Positions 8,908 through 18,337 of a DNA stretch of 64,000 nt are shown here, in pieces. Made by a program: the position numbers and the translations under genes. The DNA is taken from NCBI GenBank assembly GCA_020636405.1, contig JACJXW010000012.1:28191-92190 (forward strand), given 5' to 3'. The notes under the pieces are model-generated. The model ran no database searches. It was given only the letters and a program-made list of their open reading frames with translations, and had not been told where the DNA came from. Each line of letters begins with the position of its first letter. The stretch's first letter is position 1. The DNA is from Lewinellaceae bacterium. Lineage in GTDB: Bacteria; Bacteroidota; Bacteroidia; Chitinophagales; Saprospiraceae.

Positions 8908-10158
8908 ATGTTTGAGATAGACCGTTGGCAGGAGATCTACCACAGCATCCGACAGCATCGGCTGCGGACAATACTGACCGCTTTTGGCGTCTTCTGGGGC
9001 ATTTTCATGCTGGCTGTCCTCATGGGCGCCGGCAGTGGGCTGGAAAATGGCGTGACCCGTAATTTTGATGTGGCGAAGAACGCCGTTTTCATCTGGACCC
9101 AGCGCACCAGTGTACCCTACAAGGGGCTACAGCCCGGGCGTTTCATTCAATTGAACAACGACGACATCAGGGCCCTCCGGGAGCAGGTTCCCGAACTGGG
9201 TGCACTGAACCCCAGGCTTATGATCCGCGGAAGTTACACGATAGAAAGAGGTGATGAGAGCGCCTCTTTCTCCGTCAACGGTGATACGCCGGAGCTATTT
9301 GCTATCCGGCCGCAAATGATGCTGTCCGGCCGGTTCATCAACAATGCGGATATAGCGGATAAACGCAAGGTAGCCGTGATCGGTGACCGCGTCCGGGAGG
9401 TATTGTTCAAAGATGGCGTTGACCCTATCGGGGAATTCATCCAGATCAAAGGCGTCCCCTTCCAGGTGGTGGGTACGTTTGGCAGCAAAACCAATAACGA
9501 AGACGCCATCGAGAACCTTCAGACGATCCACATTCCCATTTCTACCCTTCAGATCACCTTCAGCCGTGCCAATGAAATAGACTATTTTGCCTGTGTACCC
9601 CAGCCCGGTGTGCCGGCGGCAGTACTCGAAGAGAAAATGCTGGCCCTACTCAAACAACGCCATACCGTTGCGCCGGAAGACCAGCGGGCATTCGGCGCCG
9701 AGAACGTCGAACGGGAATTCCGGGATATTCAGAACCTCTTCATTGGTATCCGCGGCTTCAGCTGGCTGGTTGCCATCGGTACTATTATTGCCGGTGCGGT
9801 AGGCGTAGGCAACATCATGGCCATCATCGTCAAGGAGCGTACCAAGGAGATCGGCATTCGCAAGTCTCTGGGCGCCACGCCCTGGTCGATCATCAGTATG
9901 ATCCTGCAGGAGGCGCTGGTCATCACCGGCCTGGCCGGCTATATGGGGCTGGCCGCTGGTTGCGCTACCATCGGAGGGATCAGCTATGCCCTAAGAGAGT
10001 TGGGAATGGAATCGGAATTCTTCGCCAACCCGGAGATCAACCTCCGTACGGCCGTCATCGCCATTGTGGTGCTCACCCTTACGGGGCTGGCCGCCGGGTT
10101 GATCCCGGGCCTGCGTGCCGCTTCGGTGAACCCGGTGGTTGCTTTGCGGGATGAGTGA
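8908..10158 (+). CDS. ABC transporter permease, MacB/FtsX type (paralogue)
   Basis: I place the start at the ATG at 8908 rather than at an in-frame ATG at 8851: from there the protein (416 residues) aligns end to end with the preceding permease, beginning MFEIDRWQEI against MFDRDKWQEI. The layout is the same: one helix, a periplasmic MacB-PCD domain, then an FtsX domain with TKEIGIRKSLGATPWSI. The gap to the upstream gene is 93 bp. The equal length and shared motifs show a tandem duplication. Substrate unknown. Confidence 0.9.
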   Translation: MFEIDRWQEIYHSIRQHRLRTILTAFGVFWGIFMLAVLMGAGSGLENGVTRNFDVAKNAVFIWTQRTSVPYKGLQPGRFIQLNNDDIRALREQVPELGALNPRLMIRGSYTIERGDESASFSVNGDTPELFAIRPQMMLSGRFINNADIADKRKVAVIGDRVREVLFKDGVDPIGEFIQIKGVPFQVVGTFGSKTNNEDAIENLQTIHIPISTLQITFSRANEIDYFACVPQPGVPAAVLEEKMLALLKQRHTVAPEDQRAFGAENVEREFRDIQNLFIGIRGFSWLVAIGTIIAGAVGVGNIMAIIVKERTKEIGIRKSLGATPWSIISMILQEALVITGLAGYMGLAAGCATIGGISYALRELGMESEFFANPEINLRTAVIAIVVLTLTGLAAGLIPGLRAASVNPVVALRDE

Positions 10159-10254
10159 GGCTGGCAATATCTTATCGTGGCAGAGGTTTTGTTTTTTCTC
10201 AAAATCCCTTCATAAATCGCCAGTTCGGACAGCCACTGATTTCCTGCGATAAAG

Positions 10255-10285
10255 GTTGGACTTTTGCATTATTATTGTATTTTTG
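10255..10285 (+). promoter_or_regulatory. Bacteroidota-type promoter for the CBS gene
   Basis: GTTG at 10255-10258 (-33 element, consensus TTTG), a 19-bp spacer, then TATTTTTG at 10278-10285 (-7 element, consensus TAnnTTTG). Transcription would start near 10292, leaving a leader of about 49 nt before the ATG at 10341. This is the best match to the group consensus that I found in the window. Confidence 0.65.
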
Positions 10286-10340
10286 ACACTATCTAAGCCT
10301 CCTGCTTTAGCCTGGAGCGTGTTACCAAAAAAAGCAAGCA

Positions 10341-10769
10341 ATGGATCTTAAGGCTCCTGTTTCAACCATAATGACTACCGACCTGAAAACGGCCGGCCCC
10401 GATGATGCCACCACTGTCCTGGATGAGATCTTCCGGCAAAACCGCTTCCACCATGTGCCTATTGTTAATGACGAGAAAAAGGTGATCGGCATCATCAGCA
10501 AATCTGATTTCCTGTACTTATTGCGCGGATATACGGTGCACGAAACCGACCGTTTTCGGGAATCTGCCAAGCTCCGCGGCTTCAAGGTGAAGGAGATCAT
10601 GGTCGGTGAAGTGGTCACCATTCGGGAAAATGAGCCGATCCGTAAGGTGGTGGCTCTGCTCGCAGAAAACCGCTTCCGCGCCCTGCCCGTCGTCAACAGT
10701 AAAAGTGAACTGGTAGGTATCGTGACCACTCACGACATCATCGATATGGTCAACGAAATGGAAGACTAG
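10341..10769 (+). CDS. CBS-domain pair protein
   Basis: At 142 residues the protein is essentially two CBS motifs. The first covers about residues 5-58 and contains HHVPIVNDEKKVIGIIS; the second, after a short linker, covers about 82-138 and contains FRALPVVNSKSELVGIVTTHD. Stand-alone CBS pairs bind adenine nucleotides or S-adenosyl compounds and regulate partner proteins. It has its own predicted promoter and ends only 12 bp from the stop of the convergent hybrid kinase gene. Because that gene ends in a nucleotide cyclase, a regulatory link is possible, but only position supports it. Confidence 0.9.
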   Translation: MDLKAPVSTIMTTDLKTAGPDDATTVLDEIFRQNRFHHVPIVNDEKKVIGIISKSDFLYLLRGYTVHETDRFRESAKLRGFKVKEIMVGEVVTIRENEPIRKVVALLAENRFRALPVVNSKSELVGIVTTHDIIDMVNEMED

Positions 10770-10781
10770 GCGCCCTGTCCC

Positions 10782-13700
10782 CTATTTTTCTTCCATGAGC
10801 TCTACCCCTGTCCATCCTTCCGGCTTGCCATGGGTCAGATAATGGGCAATCCTATTGAGAAATAACTGGGTAGTGGCGTCCTCCGGATTGTTGCGCAGCA
10901 CTCCTTCGAAAGCCTCCATGGCTTCTTTGAACCGGCCGTCCAGATAATACGCCCTTCCTTCCTGAAACTGGCTCAGCGTATCCAGCTTCCGTTCGATCAT
11001 GGGGGAAGGGTCGCCGTCAAAACACTCGTAGATGCCTATGGCCTCGCGTTTGCCTTTTACCCGAACCTTCCCCAGAAAGCGCAGGTGGAATGCTTCCTTA
11101 TCCCCTATTTTTTCCAGGCTGTCTTCACTCAGCAGGATGGAAGTGCCGAAGTGTTTGGTCAGGCTTTCGATACGGGAGGCCGTATTGACCGTATCGGATA
11201 TGGTAGCGGCGTCCATTCTTCTTCGGTCGCCGATGATGCCCATGATGAGGGACCCGCTGTGCAGGCCGGCGCCGATCCGAACCGGTATTCGCCCCTTGCT
11301 TTGTCGCTCCATATTGTAAAGACGCAGGGCCTGCTGCATTTCTATAGCTGCCTTAAGGGCATCGGCGGGGTTCTCCGGGAAGATAGCCATGATGGCATCG
11401 CCGAGATACTGGTTGACAAAGCCCCGGTTTTTCATGATGATGGGGCCCATTCTGCCATTATAAGCATTAACGAAACGGTAATTTTGCTCTGGCGTCATGC
11501 TTTCCGACAGCGCGGTATAATCCCGGATATCGCTAAAAAAAACAGTGACTTCGCGCTCGGCAAAGTCGCCTAGTTCCACCTCGGTGATGCGCTGCCGGCC
11601 AAGAGAACGCAAGAACTCGTTCGGGATGAAACGCTCGGTGACATCAAAAATGCGATGCAGGTCGATGTGGGTCTGTATTCGGGCCAGGAACTCCTCTCTG
11701 GAAAATGGCTTGGCCAGATAATCGTTAGCGCCCAGGGATAATCCCTGGACGAGGTCTTCTACCTGGTTTTTGGCCGTTACCATAATGACCGGCAATTCGG
11801 AAGGAAGATGCTTTTCCCTGATCTTCCGACACACTTCATATCCGGACATGCGGGGCATCATGACATCGAGCAGTACCAGGTCGAAGGCCTCTCCGCTTTC
11901 GATGTGGCGCATGGCATCCTCGCCATTCATAGCCTGCACCAGGTCGTAGAAGCCGGAGGAGAGGTGGTTTTTAAGTACCTGCTGGTTGACCGGCTCATCA
12001 TCGACGACCAGAATGCGGATCTTATCTTCTTCATTGACCGTCCCGTGGTGGAATCCCGGTGAGGGTTCAGCGGGCGCGCCATTACCTGCTTTGACGGCTG
12101 CGGGCAATACATGGCTCACCTCCGTCACCTGCTGGTTGCCCAGTGCAGAACTTACCTTCTCTCCCGAAACCGGTAGTGTAAAAAAGAAAGTAGACCCTTT
12201 ACCTACTTCCGACTGCACCCACATGCTTCCACCGTGCAGTTCCACCAGGCGGCGGGAAATGCTCAGCCCCAGCCCGGTGCCGGTAAATTCGCGGGTGATG
12301 GATCCGTCTCCCTGTTCGAATTCCTGGAAAATAACCTCCAGTTTGTCCTCGGGTATACCGATGCCTGAATCTTCAACGAACATCTCCAGCAGCTTTATCG
12401 GGGAATCTTGCCGCACTCTCGCACCAATCCGTATGTAACCCTGCTCCGTAAACTTAATGGCATTGCCCACCAGGTTATACAGGACCTGCTGCAAACGATT
12501 CTCATCACCATTGGCAGTCGGCAGGCCTTCCGGCACCAAATTGACCAACTGGAGGGATTTTCCCCGGATCAGGGGCAGGTTGTTGCGGAGAACGACCTCT
12601 GCCAGAACATGCAGTTCCACCGCCTTGCGGTTGAGTTCGAGGTCGAAGTTCTTGAGTTTTGAAAAATCAAGGATATCGTTAACCAGGCTGTTCAAACGCT
12701 TGCCGGAAGAGATCACCATCGCCAGGTCCTCCCTGCTCGCCTGGTTCTCTGCCCGGTTGTAAAGGCCCTCGGAGAGGCCGATAATGCCCTGCAACGGCGT
12801 GCGCAATTCATGAGAAGTATTGGCCAGGAACTGGTCTTTTAGGCGGTCTATCTGCCGCAGGCGTTCCGAAACCTGCTTTTCCCGGTCCAGTTCTTTTTGT
12901 TGCCACCGTATGCGCCGGCGCTGGGCCCGGGTACGCCAACGGTAGATCAGCCAGAGCGCTGCTGCCAGGATTAACAGGTAGAGCCCTTTGGCCCACAGGC
13001 TCTGCCACCAGGGAGGCACTATGGTGAAACGGACAGCAGCGCCGGCTTCATTCCACACCCCATCTCCATTGGAACCCTTAACTCTGAAAATATATACCCC
13101 GGGGGAAAGGTTGGTAAATGACACTTTGCGCTCTCCGTCAAGAGGCACCCAATGGCTACTCAATCCTTCCAGTTGGTAAGCATAGCGGTTCCGGCCAGGC
13201 TTGGCAAAACTCAAGGCAGAAAATTCAAAGGTGAGGATATTGTCGCGATAGGCAAAACGAAGCTGCTCTTCGTCAGCAGTTGGCAGGATAACCCTGGAAG
13301 GTTCCTGCCCTCCGGGGCGGAATGCCCGGATGGCGGTGATCACCACCGGGGGCGGTACACTGTCCGCGCGGATATTGCCCGGCTGGAAAGCATTCAGTCC
13401 ATTATCCCCTCCGAAAAAAAGCATGCCCGTAAAAGCGCTTTTCCAATAGGCGCCGACATTGAAGGAAGGCCCCTGGAGGCCATCCTGAATCCCAAAGTTC
13501 CTGAATTGCCCGGTATCGGTATCGAGGCAGGAAAGGCCCCTTGTCGTACTGACCCATATCTGCCCGCTATCGTCTTCCAGGATACCGTAAATGATATCGC
13601 TGGGCAGGCCATCCTCGGTATGATAGGAGACAAAGGTTTCATCGTCGTCCTGCAGGCGATTGAGCCCATCGCGGGTGCCCGCCCAGATGCGGCCCCGGCT

Positions 13701-15428
13701 GTCCTCAAATACGGAACGCACCGCATTGTAACTGAGGCCCCGGGCATTGGAAGGAACGTGAAGATAGTGTTTGAATTGTCCGTTGTCCCGGCTAAACCGG
13801 TTCAAGCCGCCATTGGTGGCCAGCCAGAGATGGCCCTCGGAATCTTCCGTGATATCCCAAATCACATTGTCACTCAGGCTGCTGGCAACAGCGGGGTCGT
13901 GAATGAACAACTCAAATTGCTCACTGGCCCTGTCATAACGGTTCAGCCCGTTGTTGGTTCCGATCCAGAGGATCCCATTGGCATCCTCATAAAGGCTTAG
14001 GATGTTGTTGCTGCTGATACCGTTGGAAGCGTCCGTTCTGTATCGAAAATGCAGGGCCGAATCTCGTTCGCCCGGCAGGTAGTGCAGGCCATCGCCAAAG
14101 GTGCCAACCCACAGCCCTCCTTCCCGGCTGCCCCAAAGGGCATAAATGGGGCTGTTTTTAGCATCCGAAGCTTTTTCACGATAGGTGTAGGTTCGTGTCC
14201 GGCCATCGGAAAGGCGGAGTTGATATAGTGCTCCGCTGAACGTGCCGGCCCAAACCACTCCGGGCTGGTACTGATGAACAGACCAAACCGCCTCGCTGGC
14301 GGGTTCGCCCTGTCCCCTCGAATCCCCCAGATAAAGCTGGAATTGCCCGCTCCGGGCGGACAGCATGTTCAACCCATTGGTCGTTCCCACCCAAAGCAGG
14401 CCCTCCCGTCCGGCGCACAATGCTCTTACCGCATTGTTGCTCAGGCTATAGGGATCACCCGCCTGGTGCTGATAGCGCTGAAAGGCGCCGCTTTCCGGGT
14501 CAAAGAGGTTGAGCCCTCCTCCAAAAGTACCAACCCATAACTGCCCCTGAGCCCCTTCGCAAATGGACCAGGCGGCATCGTGGCTAAGGCTCCGCGCATC
14601 GTTTGGGTTATGGCGAAAAATGGTGAACGTACCGCTCCGGGTATCGATCAGATTGAGGCCGCCCCCATAGGTGCCTGCCCATAGCCGGCCCCGGCTGTCC
14701 TTGAAAATGGCCCGTACTGAATTGTGGCTGAGACTCCGGGATTTCCCCGGCTCGTTGATATATTGTTCGGAGCTTCCGCTGGCCGGGTCGAAATGATACA
14801 GGCCGCTGCGCCAGGTGCCCAGCCATAGGCGGCCATCTTCATCTTCCAGTATAGATTGAACCGCATCGCCCGTTAGCGGGCCGGGACGGGCAAAGGAATA
14901 GTTTTTCAAACTTCCCGAATCGGGATGGTAGTAAAGAAGCCCCCCGGCCTGAGTGCCTGCCCAGATCCCACCGTCCCGCCCGGGACAAAGGGCGGAAATA
15001 TAATTGTTCCCCTGATTATCGGCGGAAGGGTAAAATCGACGGAACTTTCCACTCCGGGGATCCCAGCGGTTGAGGCCGTTTTCTGTACCTACCCACAAAT
15101 ACCCCTGTTCATCCTCCGTAATTACCCGGACCCAGTTGCTGCTGAGGCTTTGATCGTCCAATGGGTTGTATTCATACACGGTAAACTGGTAACCATCGTA
15201 CCGGTTCAGTCCATTGGCCGTGCCGATCCACATAAACCCGCGGCTATCCTGGAAAATGCAATTGACATAATGATCTGAAAGGCCTTCAGCGACAGTGAGC
15301 CGCTGGAACCGTTCCTGGCCGGGCTGTGCCGCCGATCGGACAAGCAATAGAAGGGTAAATAGCAGTAAAAGGCCGCACCTTCCCACTTTTGTAATCATTT
15401 TCTCAACAGATGCTTTTGCTCTATTCAT
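10782..15428 (-). CDS. Hybrid sensor histidine kinase with nucleotide cyclase output
   Basis: This 1548-residue protein reads in order: signal peptide (an alternative start at M11 also works); about 14 two-component propeller repeats of the WIGTxxGLNRYD type (about 40-690); Y_Y_Y domain (about 720-790); one membrane helix (about 805-825); HisKA with H873 in SHELRTP; HATPase with NAIKF, DSGIGIP and GTGLGLS; a receiver domain with D1188 in LLDVMMP; and a class III nucleotidyl cyclase with metal-binding D1300 (FFSDIRDY) and D1344 (YLGDAIMAIF), plus the N-x3-R pair in VNTASR. A short C-terminal tail resembles tetratricopeptide helices. Standard Bacteroidota hybrid systems end in an AraC DNA-binding domain; here a cyclase replaces it. 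Inferred role: a periplasmic ligand controls second-messenger synthesis. The purine-selecting lysine position is Q1340. Confidence 0.93.
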   Translation of the reverse strand: MNRAKASVEKMITKVGRCGLLLLFTLLLLVRSAAQPGQERFQRLTVAEGLSDHYVNCIFQDSRGFMWIGTANGLNRYDGYQFTVYEYNPLDDQSLSSNWVRVITEDEQGYLWVGTENGLNRWDPRSGKFRRFYPSADNQGNNYISALCPGRDGGIWAGTQAGGLLYYHPDSGSLKNYSFARPGPLTGDAVQSILEDEDGRLWLGTWRSGLYHFDPASGSSEQYINEPGKSRSLSHNSVRAIFKDSRGRLWAGTYGGGLNLIDTRSGTFTIFRHNPNDARSLSHDAAWSICEGAQGQLWVGTFGGGLNLFDPESGAFQRYQHQAGDPYSLSNNAVRALCAGREGLLWVGTTNGLNMLSARSGQFQLYLGDSRGQGEPASEAVWSVHQYQPGVVWAGTFSGALYQLRLSDGRTRTYTYREKASDAKNSPIYALWGSREGGLWVGTFGDGLHYLPGERDSALHFRYRTDASNGISSNNILSLYEDANGILWIGTNNGLNRYDRASEQFELFIHDPAVASSLSDNVIWDITEDSEGHLWLATNGGLNRFSRDNGQFKHYLHVPSNARGLSYNAVRSVFEDSRGRIWAGTRDGLNRLQDDDETFVSYHTEDGLPSDIIYGILEDDSGQIWVSTTRGLSCLDTDTGQFRNFGIQDGLQGPSFNVGAYWKSAFTGMLFFGGDNGLNAFQPGNIRADSVPPPVVITAIRAFRPGGQEPSRVILPTADEEQLRFAYRDNILTFEFSALSFAKPGRNRYAYQLEGLSSHWVPLDGERKVSFTNLSPGVYIFRVKGSNGDGVWNEAGAAVRFTIVPPWWQSLWAKGLYLLILAAALWLIYRWRTRAQRRRIRWQQKELDREKQVSERLRQIDRLKDQFLANTSHELRTPLQGIIGLSEGLYNRAENQASREDLAMVISSGKRLNSLVNDILDFSKLKNFDLELNRKAVELHVLAEVVLRNNLPLIRGKSLQLVNLVPEGLPTANGDENRLQQVLYNLVGNAIKFTEQGYIRIGARVRQDSPIKLLEMFVEDSGIGIPEDKLEVIFQEFEQGDGSITREFTGTGLGLSISRRLVELHGGSMWVQSEVGKGSTFFFTLPVSGEKVSSALGNQQVTEVSHVLPAAVKAGNGAPAEPSPGFHHGTVNEEDKIRILVVDDEPVNQQVLKNHLSSGFYDLVQAMNGEDAMRHIESGEAFDLVLLDVMMPRMSGYEVCRKIREKHLPSELPVIMVTAKNQVEDLVQGLSLGANDYLAKPFSREEFLARIQTHIDLHRIFDVTERFIPNEFLRSLGRQRITEVELGDFAEREVTVFFSDIRDYTALSESMTPEQNYRFVNAYNGRMGPIIMKNRGFVNQYLGDAIMAIFPENPADALKAAIEMQQALRLYNMERQSKGRIPVRIGAGLHSGSLIMGIIGDRRRMDAATISDTVNTASRIESLTKHFGTSILLSEDSLEKIGDKEAFHLRFLGKVRVKGKREAIGIYECFDGDPSPMIERKLDTLSQFQEGRAYYLDGRFKEAMEAFEGVLRNNPEDATTQLFLNRIAHYLTHGKPEGWTGVELMEEK

Positions 15429-15444
15429 TCCTTTTCGTTCCGCT

Positions 15445-15452
15445 CAAAATTA
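15445..15452 (-). promoter_or_regulatory. Possible -7 element of the hybrid kinase
   Basis: Read on the minus strand this is TAATTTTG, a full match to TAnnTTTG, 16 bp before the kinase ATG. No convincing -33 element lies at the expected distance, and the leader would be very short, so the call is tentative. Confidence 0.3.
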
Positions 15453-15671
15453 CAATTCCGGCGATGACGGCGGATCGAAAGCCCCAAGCACAGGTTGCCC
15501 CTGATGCCGGGATGCCTGCATTTGGGGCCATACCGGGATTGACACCGGCGACAGAAGCCTCCGGATTACCCTCTGCCGTAAGTATAAAGGTAAATAAAAA
15601 GAAAGGGATCGGCTACTTTTTGAAAATTTCCGATATTGAGCGAATAGCTTTAGCCTTAAAAATCAAAAATT

Positions 15672-16664
15672 ATGGAATACCGCCGTTTTGGAAATACCGG
15701 CCTGAATGTAAGCATCGTTGGTTTTGGCGCCTGGGCCATTGGCGGCCCGGCAATGGCAGGAGACATGCCCATTGGATGGGGCGATGTAACCGACAAGCAA
15801 TCCATCCGCGCACTGGAGCATTCTTTCGAGCTGGGTATCAACTTTTTCGACACCGCCGACCTCTATGGTTACGGCCACTCGGAAGAACTGATCGGGAAGA
15901 CGTTCGGCAACCGCCAGGATGTCATCATCGCCTCCAAACTGGGGCAGCGCCTTGGCAAGGACGATAAGATCTACCTCGATTATTCCGGCGACTATGTCAT
16001 AGAGGCCTGCGAGGCTAGCCTCCGGCGCCTTCGCCGGGATACCATCGACTTCTATCAACTGCACGCTGCACGCATGCCCCACCTGGAGGATGGCCAGTGC
16101 ATTGAGGCTATGGAAAAGTTGCGCGAACAGGGAAAGATCCGCTACTGGGGCCTGTCGATCAACACTTTCGCTCCGGCGCCTGAAGCAGAATTTCTAATGG
16201 AGCGGCAACTCGGCAAAGGCTTCCAGCTCGTTCTCAACCTGATCAACCAGAGGGCGGTGCCGGTGATGAAAAAGGCGGCAGAGCTCGGCTATGGCATCAT
16301 CGTCCGCATGCCCCTTCAGTTCGGCCTGCTGACCGGCAAGTTCGATAAAACCACTCGCTTCGACAAAGATGACCATCGTTCTTTCCGGCTGGCGCCCCCC
16401 ATTCTGGAAGCCTCCCTGGATGCGCTGGAACCGGCCTGGCCCATTGCCGAAAAATACGGCATCACCAAAACCGAGCTGGCTATGAGCTTCATTACCAGCT
16501 TCCCGGAAGTGTCGACGGTTATTCCCGGCATCAAAACGGCAGAACAGGCAGAGCGGAATACCTCCGGGCTGGTGCAGCTGAAAACGGAAGACCACGAATT
16601 TTTACAGCAATTGTTTAAGGATAACTTCCAGCCGCTGATGGAGATGATGCGGCAGGCGGGGTGA
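15672..16664 (+). CDS. Aldo/keto reductase
   Basis: The 330-residue TIM-barrel protein begins MEYRRFGNTGLNVS, typical of the family. The catalytic tetrad is complete: D60 (FFDTAD), Y65, K89 (ASKLG) and H131 (YQLHAAR). Family members reduce aldehydes and ketones with NADPH, or act on sugars and steroids. The C-terminal VIPGIKTAEQAERN segment fits the cofactor-binding loop. It appears to stand alone. The substrate cannot be deduced. Confidence 0.93.
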   Translation: MEYRRFGNTGLNVSIVGFGAWAIGGPAMAGDMPIGWGDVTDKQSIRALEHSFELGINFFDTADLYGYGHSEELIGKTFGNRQDVIIASKLGQRLGKDDKIYLDYSGDYVIEACEASLRRLRRDTIDFYQLHAARMPHLEDGQCIEAMEKLREQGKIRYWGLSINTFAPAPEAEFLMERQLGKGFQLVLNLINQRAVPVMKKAAELGYGIIVRMPLQFGLLTGKFDKTTRFDKDDHRSFRLAPPILEASLDALEPAWPIAEKYGITKTELAMSFITSFPEVSTVIPGIKTAEQAERNTSGLVQLKTEDHEFLQQLFKDNFQPLMEMMRQAG

Positions 16665-16698
16665 GGCGCGGCCGCGGTTAAGGGAACAGGAGAACTTT

Positions 16699-16731
16699 CT
16701 TCGCCCGCTGAAGCGAGGCGTAAGCGGGAAG
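16699..16731. terminator. Possible bidirectional stem-loop
   Basis: CCCGCT at 16704-16709 pairs with AGCGGG at 16723-16728, and flanking CTT/AAG extends the stem past a small bulge. It lies 34 bp after the aldo/keto reductase stop and 30 bp before the end of the convergent gene. There is no clear T tract. Confidence 0.4.
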
Positions 16732-16761
16732 CCTCCTGCTCACTAAGTGAACTCCCCCCCC

Positions 16762-18222
16762 TTAATTCCCCAAAATCAGATCCGCCACCACCGGCTGATG
16801 CTTATAGGTATCCGGCGCATCCCTCTCCTGAAGGCCGTAGCGGCTCAGCACCTCCTCTGGTAAACCCACCGTGTCAAAAACGAAGTTGCGGCCGATCTTC
16901 AGAACACTGTCGCTGTAAAAGATAAAATCCAGTCGTCCGGGGAAAAAACCGCTACCCCGCCAGGTGTAGGCCATTGGCCTTTGCAGGTGGTAGGGCAACA
17001 GGTCGAGGAAGGGCGAACCATCCCAATCGGGGGGAGCGCCGGGGCCGTAGGCCAGAGTATCCTGAATATCTCCCATGGTGAGGGTGGTATACTGCTCCGT
17101 TCTGCGGACCAGATTGGCGTCGCCGGCTAAAATTATCGGCGTACCTACTGGTATGTGTTCTTGTGTTTTGCCGGTTTTGAGGTTATCGATGAATGCCATG
17201 ATCATATCCGCCTCTGCCTGGCGGGCGCCATCGAGATCGCAGCAGGGCATACTCAGGGCAATAAGCACCAGTTTTCCGGTGTAGGGCGCCGTAAGGTCGA
17301 GAATGTAGGCAGCGCTGTTACCCAGATGCACTACTGCAGCCGCCGGAAAGGGGCTGAGCAAAACGGTAGCCTCTTCCCCTGCCTTGTAGGCGTACCAGCG
17401 GCCGGAAAGCGGGGCCCCGACGGCCATGCGAAAGTAGTCGAGGATCTCGGTGGCGGTTCCTTCGTAAGCTTCCTGAAGCAACAAGATATCGGGCTGCAGT
17501 GCCTGGTATACCCGGCTGAAGGCATCGCGTTTTTCCGGGTTGAAGTGCCGGCGGTTCACATTGTGGGTAACGAGGCGGAGGTGAGTGGGATCTTCTTTTT
17601 CCAGGCTTATGGGTGGAAGGCCCGGGCGGGCGGGGCGCTGCGGGATATAAGCAGCAATAAGAGGAGGCGATCCGTCCGATTCGTCAGCAACCGAAAGTCG
17701 CATCGGCTTTGTCCCAAAACCCAGGGTCATTAATTCCTTAGAGGCGGGCCAGCTTAGGGCGATCTCGAATATGGTGGACTCCATGGTGGGAGCAGTTACC
17801 AGCCCCAGGGATTCATACTGAATGGATAGGGTATCTTGACCGGAAAAGATCCATCCCCGGCGCTCGCCGAAGGTGAAGGAAGCGTCGACGCCCAGCCGCC
17901 CTTTCCGGAGCCCAGATGTCGGGTCATCATCGACATCCAGATCAAGAGTGATCCGGTTCCCCGCCTGAAGGTTCACTTTCCAGGTGAATTCCAACTTCAG
18001 GAAAAGGTAATCCGCATCGTCGGCGAGGCAGAGGGTTTTCAGCAGCCCCGTCCGTTCATTAATAGCCAGGGGTTCAACCCCTTTCCAATCCTGGAAACAC
18101 CCATCGATCCTGATGGCAGGCGACAGGGCAGCTTGATCGATACTTTGCGCAACGGTTTCCAATGCTACGGATAGCAAAAATACAGAACACCCCAGAAGGG
18201 CCGTCAAGGGATTTCCAGTCAT
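16762..18222 (-). CDS. Secreted endonuclease/exonuclease/phosphatase-fold protein
   Basis: The 486-residue protein has a signal peptide (ending about residue 25), an N-terminal beta-rich region to about residue 205, and an EEP (DNase I-like) domain from about 213. Visible EEP motifs are THNV, DILLLQEA (metal-binding E), GDAN, RLDFIFYSD, and a terminal KHQPVVADL in place of the usual SDHxPV. Members hydrolyse phosphodiesters in nucleic acids, sphingolipids or inositol phosphates; the secreted form with an extra N-terminal domain suggests an extracytoplasmic substrate. It is followed on the minus strand by a convergent gene, and a strong stem-loop upstream separates it from the next unit. Confidence 0.88.
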   Translation of the reverse strand: MTGNPLTALLGCSVFLLSVALETVAQSIDQAALSPAIRIDGCFQDWKGVEPLAINERTGLLKTLCLADDADYLFLKLEFTWKVNLQAGNRITLDLDVDDDPTSGLRKGRLGVDASFTFGERRGWIFSGQDTLSIQYESLGLVTAPTMESTIFEIALSWPASKELMTLGFGTKPMRLSVADESDGSPPLIAAYIPQRPARPGLPPISLEKEDPTHLRLVTHNVNRRHFNPEKRDAFSRVYQALQPDILLLQEAYEGTATEILDYFRMAVGAPLSGRWYAYKAGEEATVLLSPFPAAAVVHLGNSAAYILDLTAPYTGKLVLIALSMPCCDLDGARQAEADMIMAFIDNLKTGKTQEHIPVGTPIILAGDANLVRRTEQYTTLTMGDIQDTLAYGPGAPPDWDGSPFLDLLPYHLQRPMAYTWRGSGFFPGRLDFIFYSDSVLKIGRNFVFDTVGLPEEVLSRYGLQERDAPDTYKHQPVVADLILGN

Positions 18223-18250
18223 AGCAGCGAGTTGATCGACAATGAGTTTC

Positions 18251-18296
18251 GGGTTGATGGAGGAAGCCTGGTATCAGGCAGATCCTCCATCAACCC
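18251..18296 (-). terminator. Strong stem-loop closing the cyclase-globin unit
   Basis: A perfect 14-bp stem (18251-18264 with 18283-18296) encloses a second 5-bp stem, GCCTG/CAGGC, with a GTAT loop. It starts 42 bp past the stop of the 172-residue gene on the minus strand. No T tract follows on the minus strand. Confidence 0.6.
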
Positions 18297-18337
18297 GGTA
18301 TCTATCAAAGTTACGCTGAAAAACCGGAAACAGGCTA

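Noticed and set aside
7771..8958. 395-codon open frame antisense to the first permease gene
   Set aside because: The plus strand encodes a complete MacB/FtsX permease here; the antisense product has no family features.
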